In this document: positions 42,053-51,501 of the stretch, piece by piece
Layout of the letters: each line of letters opens with the position of its first letter
Position numbering within the stretch: position 1 is the stretch's first letter
Source: Clostridia bacterium
GTDB taxonomy: Bacteria; Bacillota; Clostridia; Christensenellales; Aristaeellaceae
NCBI GenBank assembly: GCA_017524725.1
Contig: JAFXUZ010000039.1
Span: forward strand, 1 to 64,000
DNA: 64,000 nucleotides
Reading direction: 5' to 3'
Program-made: the position numbers and the translations under genes
Notes under the pieces: model-generated
Told to the model about the DNA's origin: nothing
The model's input: the letters and a program-made list of their open reading frames with translations, nothing else
The model's database searches: none

Positions 42053-42670
42053 ATGCCTGTCGCCAGCAATGAGATCAAGGATGCATACGATCCCAAGATC
42101 ATATGGAATGTGCCGAATGCGCTCACGATGCTGAGGATCCTGCTGGTCCCCGTTTTTGCTGTCCTCTATATGAAGGGGCTCAGGATGGCAGCCCTGGCTG
42201 TGTACTGCGTCGCGGCCCTGACTGACCTGGCGGACGGCTTTATCGCCAGAAAATATGGCATGATCACGGATTTCGGCAAACTGATGGACCCCCTGGCCGA
42301 CAAGCTGATGACCATAACCATGGGGATCTGCATGGTGCTGAAGGGAGATGTGCCGGCAGCCATCGTGATCATCCTGGCGGCCAAGGAAGTGCTGATGGTC
42401 ATAGGCGGTCTGTTCCTTTTGAAGAAGGGGAGCGTGGCTTATTCCAGGTGGATCGGCAAACTGGCGCAGGCGACAGTGGTGTCCGGATTTCTTCTGGCTT
42501 TTTTCAGTGACCGGCTTCGTTCGATTGGAGCTGCGGACCTGCATATCATCATTTTATGGATCGGCGTCGGCCTGACGCTGTGTGCCCTGGGCTATTATGC
42601 GGTGGGCATGGTGCAGGCACTCCGAAAAAAGGATGAAAGCGAAGCCGTGGAGGAACGGTGGGGACAGTGA
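42053..42670 (+). CDS. pgsA: CDP-diacylglycerol-glycerol-3-phosphate 3-phosphatidyltransferase
   Basis: A 205-residue membrane enzyme with the CDP-alcohol phosphatidyltransferase signature in DLADGFIARKYGMITDFG and the following KLMDPLADK (D-x2-DG-x2-AR-x8-G-x3-D-x3-D). It makes phosphatidylglycerophosphate, the precursor of phosphatidylglycerol. ATG 42053 follows GGGGG by seven bases. Confidence 0.92.
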   Translation: MPVASNEIKDAYDPKIIWNVPNALTMLRILLVPVFAVLYMKGLRMAALAVYCVAALTDLADGFIARKYGMITDFGKLMDPLADKLMTITMGICMVLKGDVPAAIVIILAAKEVLMVIGGLFLLKKGSVAYSRWIGKLAQATVVSGFLLAFFSDRLRSIGAADLHIIILWIGVGLTLCALGYYAVGMVQALRKKDESEAVEERWGQ

Positions 42671-42681
42671 AAAACAATAAA

Positions 42682-42710
42682 TTGACGCGGATGCGCTCCT
42701 GTGATATAAT
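42682..42710 (+). promoter_or_regulatory. Promoter of yebC
   Basis: TTGACG (42682-42687), 17 bases, TATAAT (42705-42710) preceded by TG-A. Confidence 0.85.
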
Positions 42711-42754
42711 TCTATGGTTGAATTTGATTCTTTTTTCCTTGGGAGGGAAACAAT

Positions 42755-43501
42755 ATGTCAGGACATTCCAAATGGCATAATATTCAGGCTAAAAAAGGCA
42801 AGACTGACGCGGCCAGGGGCAAGATCTTTACCAAGCTCGGCAGGGAGATCGCCATGGCGGTCCATGACGGAGGCCCCAACCCCGAAGTCAACGGCAAGCT
42901 TCGCGACGTGATCGCCAAATGCAAGGCCAACAATATGCCCAACGACAACATTCAGCGGTCCATCAAGAAAGCCAGCGGTGAGGCCGGCGGTGTCGAATAC
43001 GAAGAATTCAGCTATGAAGGCTATGCGCCCGGCGGTGTGGCCGTTATGGTCGATATCGTAACTGACAACCGCAACCGCACTGCCAGCGAGGTCCGTCATA
43101 TTTTTGATAAATGCGGCGGTACCATGGGCACCAGCGGTTCGGTTTCATATATGTTCGACCACAAAGGCCTGATCGTGATCGAAAAACAGCCCGGGATGGA
43201 CGAGGATGAGATGATGATGACCGCCCTTGACGCCGGGGCCGAGGACATGAAGACCCTGGAGGACGCTTTTGAGATCACGACCTCGCCATCTGATTTTTCT
43301 CAGGTGCGTGAAAACCTCGAAAAAGCGGGATATGCTTTCCTGTCGGCCGAGCTGACGATGATCCCGCAGAATACCGTAGCCCTTCCGGACCAGGAGACCA
43401 TCGACAAGGTGCAGAAGCTGCTTGATATGCTTGACGATGATGACGACGTTTCTGAAGTCTATCATAATGCGGAACTCCCCGAAGAGGAAGAAGAAGAGTA
43501 A
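42755..43501 (+). CDS. yebC: YebC/PmpR-family translation/transcription factor
   Basis: A 248-residue YebC-family protein: N-terminal [16 protein letters not shown], then [16 protein letters not shown] and an acidic C-terminus. Members regulate transcription or relieve ribosome stalling, depending on the species. It is monocistronic: its own promoter precedes it and two terminators follow. Confidence 0.93.
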   Translation: MSGHSKWHNIQAKKGKTDAARGKIFTKLGREIAMAVHDGGPNPEVNGKLRDVIAKCKANNMPNDNIQRSIKKASGEAGGVEYEEFSYEGYAPGGVAVMVDIVTDNRNRTASEVRHIFDKCGGTMGTSGSVSYMFDHKGLIVIEKQPGMDEDEMMMTALDAGAEDMKTLEDAFEITTSPSDFSQVRENLEKAGYAFLSAELTMIPQNTVALPDQETIDKVQKLLDMLDDDDDVSEVYHNAELPEEEEEE

Positions 43502-43502
43502 G

Positions 43503-43560
43503 CGCCGGGAATCCGGCGTTTTACAGGGCCTGGGCCGGTCCCGGGCCCTTCCCGTTTTTT
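43503..43560 (+). terminator. Tandem terminators after yebC
   Basis: First hairpin CGCCGG-GAAT-CCGGCG with TTTT (43503-43522). Second hairpin GGGCC-loop-GGCCC with TTCCCGTTTTTT (43532-43560). Confidence 0.8.
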
Positions 43561-43573
43561 ATAGGAGGCCAAA

Positions 43574-44437
43574 ATGCGCCGCTGTGCCGTTTTCCCGCTG
43601 TCCGTCCTGATCCTTTTCGCAATGATCTTTTCTCCCGGTCCCGGCTGCGTTGCGGATGATGAACTGACTCTGACCGAAAACATCTTCGGCGCCCGGGAGA
43701 CGCTGTCCTGCTGGGTGGACGTACCGGGCAGGGGCGAGGTCCGGTATTACGCGCAGAATGACGGACTGTGGATCGACCTGATCTATGAAACTCCTTCATC
43801 CACCAAAAAACGGCCTTTCGGGGACGGGGGCTGCAATCCGACGGCGCTTGCCATGGCCGTGAGGATGCTGGTGGACGAAAAGGATCTCCCGGCCATCGCG
43901 TCCGACGCGGCCAGGCCTTACAGCCTGTGCAACTGTTCGCTGAATAAGAATGCCTGCGGATACGGGCACGCCAGGTATTACCTGACGTCACCCAGGGATT
44001 ACGACCGTTTCCTCCCGCTTGTGTTCGCGGATTACGCCTGCGGGAACAACATCAGGGGCGTCAGGTCGAGGTCGGAGGCCAAAGGTACGGTCGGCGGCTA
44101 TATGAAATATGTCTGCGATGCCTATGGACTGGATCTGGCCACGGTATCGGACCAGAAAACCGGACTGAACGCGGTGACTTCGGGGGATAAAGCGGTCATC
44201 GCCTATTGCGCCAGCGGAGGCGCTTTCACGACGGTGGGGCATTACGTCCTGATTGCGTGGGCGGATGATACCAATGTGTATTTTCTTGATCCCCTGTGCC
44301 GTGAAAAGTACAGGACCAACAATTCCTCACATGTCCATATCATCCAGCCAGGGCTTGTGTATATGAGCCGAAGCGAACTAAAATACGCCGGTATATCAGG
44401 CTATATCATTATTGAAAAAAACAACGCGGCGCCGTGA
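43574..44437 (+). CDS. Secreted C39-like cysteine peptidase family protein
   Basis: A 287-residue exported protein (signal peptide about 1-25). A peptidase_C39_2-like papain fold is suggested by GDGGCNPTALAMAV (catalytic Cys near 86), GHYVLIAWADD (catalytic His near 229) and VYFLDP (Asp near 241). Several extra cysteines (LCNCSLNKNAC) may form disulfides or bind metal. It probably acts on an extracellular peptide or wall substrate; no substrate or export partner is adjacent. Confidence 0.75.
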   Translation: MRRCAVFPLSVLILFAMIFSPGPGCVADDELTLTENIFGARETLSCWVDVPGRGEVRYYAQNDGLWIDLIYETPSSTKKRPFGDGGCNPTALAMAVRMLVDEKDLPAIASDAARPYSLCNCSLNKNACGYGHARYYLTSPRDYDRFLPLVFADYACGNNIRGVRSRSEAKGTVGGYMKYVCDAYGLDLATVSDQKTGLNAVTSGDKAVIAYCASGGAFTTVGHYVLIAWADDTNVYFLDPLCREKYRTNNSSHVHIIQPGLVYMSRSELKYAGISGYIIIEKNNAAP

Positions 44438-44451
44438 TCCTGCGGCGCCGC
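44414..44451 (-). terminator. Strong minus-strand terminator
   Basis: GCGGCGCCG-8-CGGCGCCGC, followed on the minus strand by GTTGTTTTTTTC. It lies between convergent genes and likely ends the 44483-47424 operon. Confidence 0.85.
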
Positions 44452-44482
44452 ACTGCTTTAAATGCCCTGAAGTTGAACGGTG

Positions 44483-45937
44483 TTATCCGGGGATAAAAGT
44501 CTCACCGGCAGTCTGGACGGCGAGGGAGATGAACGCGCAGATCTCGTCAATACGGACGGAATCGGCATCGGAAGGAAAGTCCTTTCTTTCTCCGCTTTGA
44601 AATGAACTGCCGGCCGGAGGGGCGGGAACGCTGTTTTTGTCGCTGAAAGCGCCAGCTGCGGAGTCGAAGTCCCTTAACGTATTATCTTCAAGGGTATTCA
44701 GGACCGACTGGCTGGGAACGGTTTCCCCGCGCAGGGATAAAATGTGTTCCGAGGCTGCCCGAACGCTCGAAAGCCCATTTGCCGCCTTTTCCAGTGCATG
44801 GAGACAAATGCTGTTTTCATTGCCGGGGATCGTTTCCGTGGCATCTTCCAGCGCCTGAAATATCTCTTTTTCGAGGAAGAGCGCTTTGGAGAGCGTTTCA
44901 ACAGGAACACCCGCTTCCGGATCGTTCGGTTTCAGCAGGGATTCCATCGACAGGACAAACAATTCCCGCTCCGCGCTGAAAAGACGGCAGATGTTGGTTT
45001 TCAGTATCCCCAGGGAATAGCGTGGGAGCTCTGTGAAGAGAGGATGCCAGAAACGATGCGCTTCCGTTCCGAAATACGTTTTCCCGCAAAAAGGAATAAG
45101 GACCAGGGACGCGGCAAGGGGAAGAAGGCAAAGCCCCAGGAGAACCGCGAAGCGATACTGCGAAAACTTTTCCGGAACGGTGAACGCGCATGCGAGACAG
45201 AAAAAAGCAGTGAGGACCCGGTGCAGGCATACCATACCCATTTGCCTGTCCGCAGAGCGGCGCCATTCCCAGGCGAGGACGAGAACGCGAAGGAAAGAGC
45301 CTATAAATACCCCTGCGGCGAAAAACAGGCAGGATGTGACAGAAAGAAGCCCGGCACGAAGCCCGATCCCGGGGACGAGCAGCGCAAACCCTTCGCTTTC
45401 CAGCAGGTAACACAGGCATATACCCAGCAGGAAAGCCGGAACATACCGTAGATAGCCGAACGGGGACGGAAAGATGGGGGAAACGGCCGCGGCCGAAGCG
45501 GCTTTCCCGGCAAACTGATCGAAGAGTGCGACGCAGCACAGGGACAGGAGAAGGAAACCCACACCGCGGGCAGGCAGCCTGCTTTTTTTGAATGGGATCA
45601 GGGTGAACAGCAGCCCCGCAGCGCCGAACAGGGCTGAAAACGGAAGGGAAAGAAAGGATGCCGCAGGCATAAGGAAGCCCGCTCCGGCGCCGATACCGAA
45701 AAGAAGCGCACCCTTAAGCCCCAGGATGCTCATTCCGACGGATACGGCGGCGGACGGTATGCCCGTCTGGCAGACGAATGCGGACAGAAGCCCCATTGCC
45801 CAGGGACGGCGGGCACCCGGCATTCCCGGGAAGCTCCGGAGCGGGAGCAGGGACGCTCCCCTGCGCCATAAGATGGCGGCGACGTACAGAAGGATCGCCG
45901 CGCATCCGCCGTGTAAGATGATGTGATACAGATCCAT
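44483..45937 (-). CDS. Na/Pi-cotransporter-like membrane protein, degenerate motifs
   Basis: A 484-residue protein with roughly nine to ten membrane helices in the first 290 residues and a soluble helical C-terminal part (about 320-484). The layout is that of NptA/YjbB-type Na/Pi cotransporters with a PhoU-like tail. The first inverted repeat has LSAFVCQTGIPSAAVSVGM, where canonical transporters show a Q-S-S-S-A type motif, so the substrate site is altered and transport of phosphate is uncertain. It starts one base inside the stop codon of the lipase-like gene upstream. Confidence 0.6.
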   Translation of the reverse strand: MDLYHIILHGGCAAILLYVAAILWRRGASLLPLRSFPGMPGARRPWAMGLLSAFVCQTGIPSAAVSVGMSILGLKGALLFGIGAGAGFLMPAASFLSLPFSALFGAAGLLFTLIPFKKSRLPARGVGFLLLSLCCVALFDQFAGKAASAAAVSPIFPSPFGYLRYVPAFLLGICLCYLLESEGFALLVPGIGLRAGLLSVTSCLFFAAGVFIGSFLRVLVLAWEWRRSADRQMGMVCLHRVLTAFFCLACAFTVPEKFSQYRFAVLLGLCLLPLAASLVLIPFCGKTYFGTEAHRFWHPLFTELPRYSLGILKTNICRLFSAERELFVLSMESLLKPNDPEAGVPVETLSKALFLEKEIFQALEDATETIPGNENSICLHALEKAANGLSSVRAASEHILSLRGETVPSQSVLNTLEDNTLRDFDSAAGAFSDKNSVPAPPAGSSFQSGERKDFPSDADSVRIDEICAFISLAVQTAGETFIPG

Positions 45938-47424
45938 TATTTATGCCTCCCGAATGTTCTGGAGCGATTGAACAGGAAACGCCGCTGCTTCAGGTGTGCC
46001 TGCCTGGCGGCAGTGTTCCTGAGTGTCGGTACAGAGCCGGTGTACCTTCGGGCCGGACGGACCTCAAGATCCAGATCACTGACCTGACGGAGGGGAAAAT
46101 CGTCCGTCCTGCAGATCAGGTAGTAAGGAGACAAACGGTGGGAAGATTCGTTGTTCCTGAGTCTGTGGGGATATAAAAGGACGTTTTTCAGGCAGCGGGT
46201 GAATTCGCTGTCGCCGTAGGTGCGCATCATATCCCTGATCAGGGCTTTGACCCGCTCTGCGGTTTCCATATCCAGGTCCTCCCTGCCGGTAAACGCGCAA
46301 TAATACCGGAGCGCACGCAGACGGACACGGTCGGTCAGATGGTCCAGCCGTTCCTCCAGCTTCTGCAGGGGATCCGCTTTCAGGTAGGACAGCAGGCTGC
46401 TGAGGACCTGCGGCGTTTTGATCAGGTCTTTGTCCCGCAGGATCTCCAGAAGGCAGCAGGTGACCAGCAGGGCGTCTTCGGAGGTCCTGATCTGGTGGGC
46501 AAGGTCAAGGAGGGTCTGCATGCAGGGGTCGTCAGCGTCGTTTAAATAACAGAGCCGCCGTGTAATATCGTTCATGTCTGCCATCCAGATCAGGCCGTAA
46601 TGACAGCGCGCTCCGAATCTGGGAATCAGGTCGTCGGAATCCATGACCAGATGCAGATGCTTCAAGATGGGCTCGGGCTGCCAGAGAACTGAGGGAGAGG
46701 CAAAGGCGCAGCCGACGATATTTCCGGGCTGCACCCCCTTGCGGCAAAGGTAACGGGCGAAAACCTGCATGACGGCTCCTCCCTGGCTGTGCCCGCACAT
46801 CCAGATCAGGAACCTGCTGGCTTCGCTGTGACATTCGTGGATGATGTCGGCAAGCGTCAGGCTGTCCAGGCCAAGCTTTGCGGCGCATGCGGGAAAAGTG
46901 ATGCGCGCTGCATCGTTCCATATCTCCCTGCTGAGGCGCAGGAATCCGGCGTGCAGGCCGTCTTTTTCATCCATCAGCAGGTTTGGCACCCAGTCGTCAA
47001 ATCGTCTGCAGGTGCCGGTAAAACCGACCCCCACAATGTAAACGCCCCCGCAGGGGATCATCATGAACACCGCTTTGGCGTGATCGCTGCCGTCACCGAT
47101 CCCCCGGTACTGGGCCAGGGGGGAAGCGAAGCGGATCTTCTGTCTTGCGAGGATCTGGTAATATTCGCTTTTGATCGAATCCTGGATGCCGCTATTATCT
47201 TTGTTGATGTCCGTGCCCGTAAACAATTGTCCGTTGATCCGGAAGCTGAAATCCTGCCAGCCGGCGGCAAACCACCGCTGGATGTCAAAGTCGTACGCGG
47301 TGACGGACATCTCATAGGACAGACGCAAAAGAGCGTCCGACGGCCGGCCGGAGGTGTGGACGGCCGCGATCAGCGGCGAGGGATCGGACAGGTCGCAGGG
47401 CATCCAGTTGCCTTGAACCTTCAT
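45937..47424 (-). CDS. Lipase class 3-like alpha/beta hydrolase
   Basis: A 495-residue protein with a lipase_3-type core: VYIVGVGFTGT (oxyanion strand), WMCGHSQGGAVMQVFARYL (nucleophile Ser in GHSQGG near 227), then SPSVLW and DSDDLIPRFG (Asp). It has no signal peptide. The C-terminal 200 residues are helical and unassigned. It is coupled to the membrane protein gene that follows (TAATG overlap). The substrate is unknown. Confidence 0.75.
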   Translation of the reverse strand: MKVQGNWMPCDLSDPSPLIAAVHTSGRPSDALLRLSYEMSVTAYDFDIQRWFAAGWQDFSFRINGQLFTGTDINKDNSGIQDSIKSEYYQILARQKIRFASPLAQYRGIGDGSDHAKAVFMMIPCGGVYIVGVGFTGTCRRFDDWVPNLLMDEKDGLHAGFLRLSREIWNDAARITFPACAAKLGLDSLTLADIIHECHSEASRFLIWMCGHSQGGAVMQVFARYLCRKGVQPGNIVGCAFASPSVLWQPEPILKHLHLVMDSDDLIPRFGARCHYGLIWMADMNDITRRLCYLNDADDPCMQTLLDLAHQIRTSEDALLVTCCLLEILRDKDLIKTPQVLSSLLSYLKADPLQKLEERLDHLTDRVRLRALRYYCAFTGREDLDMETAERVKALIRDMMRTYGDSEFTRCLKNVLLYPHRLRNNESSHRLSPYYLICRTDDFPLRQVSDLDLEVRPARRYTGSVPTLRNTAARQAHLKQRRFLFNRSRTFGRHK

Positions 47425-47587
47425 GATGGAAACTCCTGGATTTGAGGGACTTATAACAAAATACCCTCATGATGCGGATTTGACGGTGGTCCGGGAATCC
47501 TTTGCACCGGGCCGGGTTTTTAAACCGGCTGCAACAATAATATCATGTACGAATTGGGACCGCAAGTGTAACAAAGCGGATAAAACG

Positions 47588-47617
47588 TTTACAATGTCCT
47601 AAAAAATGTGGTATATT
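47588..47617 (+). promoter_or_regulatory. Promoter of the peptidoglycan-binding protein gene
   Basis: TTTACA (47588-47593), 18 bases, TATATT (47612-47617), 45 bases before the start codon. Confidence 0.6.
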
Positions 47618-47661
47618 AAGACGATCCAATGCTATCATTTGTCCGGGCTGGAGGAATGAAG

Positions 47662-50055
47662 ATGCTGAAACGCTGGCTGTGTCTGACCGCGGCGATAATT
47701 ATTGCGCTTGGTACTGTTGCCATGCCCCTTAGGGCCCATGCCTATCAGAAGCTGCAGCGGGGAGATTCCTCCGCTGAAGTGCTCCAGATGCAGAACGCGC
47801 TGAAGTCCCTGGGTTACAACCTGACTGCGGACGGAAAATACGGCGCGTCTACTGAGGCGGTCATCCGGGTGTTTCAAAGGACTTACGGCCTGACCGTGGA
47901 CGGGGTCGCAGGACATGCGACCCTGGAAAAGCTTTATTCTCTTGCAGGCTACGACGCGCCGGAAGCGGCATCGGCACCTGCAGAGACGGCGCCGCCTGCC
48001 TCCGCCTATTCCAAACTGCAGTATGGTTCGAAGGGAAATGACGTGAAAAGCCTCCAGCAGGCCCTGAACCTTCTGGGATACCAGGTCAGGGCGGATGGGA
48101 TCTACGGTGAGGGGACCCGCAGCGCGGTCCGGGCTTTTCAGCGCTCCCAGGGGTTGAGCGTCGACGGCATTGCCGGGGCGGCCACCCAGAGAAAACTGTA
48201 CGAACTCGCCGGCAGCTCTGCGTCTTCGCCGACTTTTTCACCGGCTCCGACCACGGCGCCGGCGCCGACGGCGACAGGCATCGGAACGGCATTTATGTCC
48301 GCGAGGGTCAAAACCTCCGGCGGCGGGCTGAATATGCGCGCATACGGCTCTTCCTCCGCCCAGGTGCTGGCGGTGATCCCAAACAATACCCTGATCACCG
48401 TGGTTTCCTTCGGGGGAACGTGGACGCAGGTGTATTACGGCGGGAATTACGGTTACGTCATGTCGTCCTTTCTGACCATGACGGGCGTCATTACATCGGC
48501 GCCGACAGCGCTGCCGACCCCCGCGGCTGCAACGGCAACTCCTTACAGCGGCGCTGTGTCCACTGCCCGGGTGACAACGGGCGGCGGAGGCCTGAACCTG
48601 CGTGAATACGGCAGCAGTTCTTCCAGGGTCCTGGCGCTGATCCCGAACAATACGGTGCTCTCGCTCCTTTCCTACGGGACTCCCTGGTCGATGGTCGCCT
48701 ATGGGAACAATACGGGATATGTGATGACTTCATTCCTGACGGTGATCTCTTCCTCCATCCCGACACCTGTCCCGACGGCTCTTCCCACACCGGAGCCCGT
48801 CTTCGTTCCGTCAGGGGAAACCGTAGCGAGGGTCACCACTTCCGGGGGGGGCCTGAACCTTCGCAGCGGTGCTTCACAGAGCAGCAGCGCGGTCGTTACC
48901 ATTCCCAACGGCGAATACCTTCAGATCAATTCCTACGGGCAGACCTGGTGCGAGGTATTTTACAACGGTTACTCCGGGTATGTGATGACCAGGTACCTGA
49001 CGATCGTATCTTCCCTGTCGACGCCCACCCCGGCCCCGGCGGTCACTCCGACTCCCGCTGCGACAGCCGGATACGACACAGGCGTATTTACCAGAACTCT
49101 TCGTTCGGGATATACGGGGACGGACGTCCTGCTGCTTCAGCAAAGGCTTTCAAACCTGAACTACCTTGCCGCAAAGGACATTTCCGGCACCTATGACAGC
49201 GCCACCATGGATGCAGTCATGCAGTTCCAGAAGGTGCACGGCCTGGCCGTGGACGGGCTGGCCGGTTCCAATACCTTTACTTTCCTGTTTTCCGCTTCAG
49301 CGATCGCTTATTCATCGGATTATTCCGGTTATTCCACGCTTCATATCTATTACCAGACGGTGGATGCCAGCCAGACATCCGCTGTGCAGAAAATGCAGAA
49401 CCGTTTGAGGGAATTGGGATATACCTGCAGCGTTTCGGGTATTTTCGACGAGGCGACGTATATGGCAGTCATCGCGTTCCAGCTGCGCAACGGCGTCAAC
49501 GTGACCGGCGCGGCGGACGCCGCGACCCAGTCCAGGCTGTATGCCTCTTCCGCCAAAGGGCCGGGAGCGGCTGCCAGCCTGGAACTGGAGGAGGGCGCAG
49601 GGTATATGACGGCCCCTTCCGCGGATCAGGTCCAGCTGCTCCACTGGTATGATTCGGTGAAGCCCTCCCTTTCGGGCGGGGCGCATCTGCTGATCTACGA
49701 TCCTACGACGCATGCCAGCTGGACACTCAGGCTGATGAGCTCCGGCAGGCATGCGGACTGCGAGCCGCTGACCCTCAGGGATTCCCTGATCATGTTCCGG
49801 TCTTTCGGGAAACCGTCCTGGACGATCCATGTGATTTACGTAAAACTTCCGGACGGGCGCTGGACGATGGCGACCATGCACAACCGGCCCCATCTGACCG
49901 GATCGATCTCCGGAAACGGCTTCGACGGACATCTGTGCGTGCATTTCCTGCGGGATATGGCGGAAGCGCAGCAGAACGATCCAAACTATGGCGTCAACAA
50001 CCAGAATACCCTGAGAGACGCATGGAAGGCGCTGACGGGTCAGACGGTAAACTGA
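47662..50055 (+). CDS. Secreted peptidoglycan-binding/SH3 multidomain protein
   Basis: A 797-residue wall-associated protein. Signal peptide about 1-27; two PG_binding_1 domains (about 28-97 and 115-185); three bacterial SH3 repeats separated by Thr/Pro-rich linkers; two more PG_binding-like units (about 475-540 and 565-630). A C-terminal module follows (about 650-797) with HWYDSVKPSL, LMSSGRHADCEPLT and NGFDGHLCVHFLRD. That module, with conserved His and Cys, recurs in clostridial wall proteins and looks catalytic, but I cannot assign a reaction. ATG 47662 with GGAGG seven bases upstream is preferred to 47629 or 47656. Confidence 0.8.
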   Translation: MLKRWLCLTAAIIIALGTVAMPLRAHAYQKLQRGDSSAEVLQMQNALKSLGYNLTADGKYGASTEAVIRVFQRTYGLTVDGVAGHATLEKLYSLAGYDAPEAASAPAETAPPASAYSKLQYGSKGNDVKSLQQALNLLGYQVRADGIYGEGTRSAVRAFQRSQGLSVDGIAGAATQRKLYELAGSSASSPTFSPAPTTAPAPTATGIGTAFMSARVKTSGGGLNMRAYGSSSAQVLAVIPNNTLITVVSFGGTWTQVYYGGNYGYVMSSFLTMTGVITSAPTALPTPAAATATPYSGAVSTARVTTGGGGLNLREYGSSSSRVLALIPNNTVLSLLSYGTPWSMVAYGNNTGYVMTSFLTVISSSIPTPVPTALPTPEPVFVPSGETVARVTTSGGGLNLRSGASQSSSAVVTIPNGEYLQINSYGQTWCEVFYNGYSGYVMTRYLTIVSSLSTPTPAPAVTPTPAATAGYDTGVFTRTLRSGYTGTDVLLLQQRLSNLNYLAAKDISGTYDSATMDAVMQFQKVHGLAVDGLAGSNTFTFLFSASAIAYSSDYSGYSTLHIYYQTVDASQTSAVQKMQNRLRELGYTCSVSGIFDEATYMAVIAFQLRNGVNVTGAADAATQSRLYASSAKGPGAAASLELEEGAGYMTAPSADQVQLLHWYDSVKPSLSGGAHLLIYDPTTHASWTLRLMSSGRHADCEPLTLRDSLIMFRSFGKPSWTIHVIYVKLPDGRWTMATMHNRPHLTGSISGNGFDGHLCVHFLRDMAEAQQNDPNYGVNNQNTLRDAWKALTGQTVN

Positions 50056-50066
50056 CCTGCCGGCGG

Positions 50067-50099
50067 AAAAAACAGGGGCCGAGCTTAGACATCGGCCCC
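50067..50099 (-). terminator. Terminator of the MATE exporter gene (bidirectional)
   Basis: GGGGCCGA-9-TCGGCCCC. On the minus strand it is followed by TGTTTTTTCC. The stop codon of the minus-strand gene lies in the loop; on the plus strand it may also end the 47662 transcript. Confidence 0.75.
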
Positions 50100-51431
50100 T
50101 TGATTTGTTGAAGGAAAAGCTTTTCTGTAAAACAGGAGGGACAGGCCTGTTGCGACGGTCCAGCCAATGGGCCAGGCACACCATATCCCGGTGGATCCCA
50201 ACGCTGTCCCGGCAAGCAGGGCTGCCAGCGAAACCCGCAGTATCAGATCGGTAAAAGTGGCGATCATAAACGGACGCATCAATCCCGCTCCCCGCAGCAC
50301 GCCGTCCGCTGCCAGCTTGGCAGCGACAACAAAATAGAAAGGTGAAAGGATACGCAGGAAGACAACACCGGCGTTCAGGGCCATGTCGGTAGGATCGTCC
50401 ATAAAGAAGCGGATAAACGTTTCGCCCATAAAGAAGTACAGCGCAAAAAAGGGAACGCACAGCATCCACACCATTTTCAGACCGGCTTTCAATCCTTCCC
50501 GTACGCGTTCCTGCCTGCCTGCGCCGATATTCTGGGCCGTGTAGTTGGATATGCCGTTGGCAAGGGTGGTGAAGGATGTGATCACCAGGTTATTCATTTT
50601 CACTGCTGCCGAATATCCGGCCATAACGCCGGAACCGAAACTGTTGATCACTCCCTGTATGATCAGGTTGCCCACGGAAACAAAGCTTTGCTGCAGGGTG
50701 CTGGGGACGGCGATTACAACGATCTGGCGGAGCAGCGGCCCGGAAAACAGCGGTGCTTTCTTTCCGTTTGCCGGCAGGGAGCGCATGCGTCGGAACACTG
50801 TGATAACAGCCAGAACGCAGCTGACACCCTGGCAGAGGAAAGTGGCCCACGCAACACCTGCCACGCCCATGCTGAAAAACCTTACGAACAGGATGTCGAT
50901 CAGGATATTGGATAATGAAGACAGGGCCAGGAACAAAAATGGCGTCCTGGAATCGCCCAGGGCGGAAAAGATCCCCGTGGCTACATTATAAAAAAACAGG
51001 AACGGCAGTCCCAGCACATAGATGTTCAGGTAAAGAGCGGAATCCGCCATCAATTCCGGCGGCGTGCGAAGCATACCAAGAAGACTTCCGCCCATTAAAA
51101 GCCCGAAGGCCATCAGCGCCAGGCAGACACCGCCTGTCATCAGCAAAGCGGTGGAGACCGCCGTTTTAACCTGGCAGTAATCTTTTGCCCCGAACAGACG
51201 GGAAACCACCACCGAACAGCCCATGTTGCATCCAAAGGCGAAAGCGATGAATATGAGGGTGACTTCATAGCTGTTGCCCACGGCGGCCAGGGCGTTTTCC
51301 CCGATAAACTTGCCCGCTACCAGACTGTCGGCGATGTTGTAAAGCTGCTGGAAGATCACGCTGCCAAACAGCGGCAGGCAAAAACGCCATAAAACGGAGG
51401 CCGGCTTCCCGACGGTCAGATCCCTGTTCAA
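50085..51431 (-). CDS. MATE-family efflux transporter
   Basis: A 448-residue twelve-helix exporter of the NorM/DinF type (LPLFGSVIFQQLYNIADSLVAGKFIG; second half PSTLQQSFVSVGNLIIQGVINSFG). It probably exports cationic drugs or metabolites by Na+ or H+ antiport. It differs from the MATE domain at 18007 and has no extra domain. Confidence 0.9.
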   Translation of the reverse strand: MNRDLTVGKPASVLWRFCLPLFGSVIFQQLYNIADSLVAGKFIGENALAAVGNSYEVTLIFIAFAFGCNMGCSVVVSRLFGAKDYCQVKTAVSTALLMTGGVCLALMAFGLLMGGSLLGMLRTPPELMADSALYLNIYVLGLPFLFFYNVATGIFSALGDSRTPFLFLALSSLSNILIDILFVRFFSMGVAGVAWATFLCQGVSCVLAVITVFRRMRSLPANGKKAPLFSGPLLRQIVVIAVPSTLQQSFVSVGNLIIQGVINSFGSGVMAGYSAAVKMNNLVITSFTTLANGISNYTAQNIGAGRQERVREGLKAGLKMVWMLCVPFFALYFFMGETFIRFFMDDPTDMALNAGVVFLRILSPFYFVVAAKLAADGVLRGAGLMRPFMIATFTDLILRVSLAALLAGTALGSTGIWCAWPIGWTVATGLSLLFYRKAFPSTNQGADV

Positions 51432-51501
51432 ATATTTTCGCTTCTTTCCCTGCGCAAACAGATGTGTTTTTGTGTAAATAACCGGGTCCTATAAAACCGT
51501 A

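Noticed and set aside
43502-43991. Minus-strand Arg/Pro-rich open frames opposite the C39-like gene
   Set aside because: Low-complexity translation typical of antisense GC-rich DNA, no ribosome binding site, and opposite a gene with clear signal peptide and motifs.
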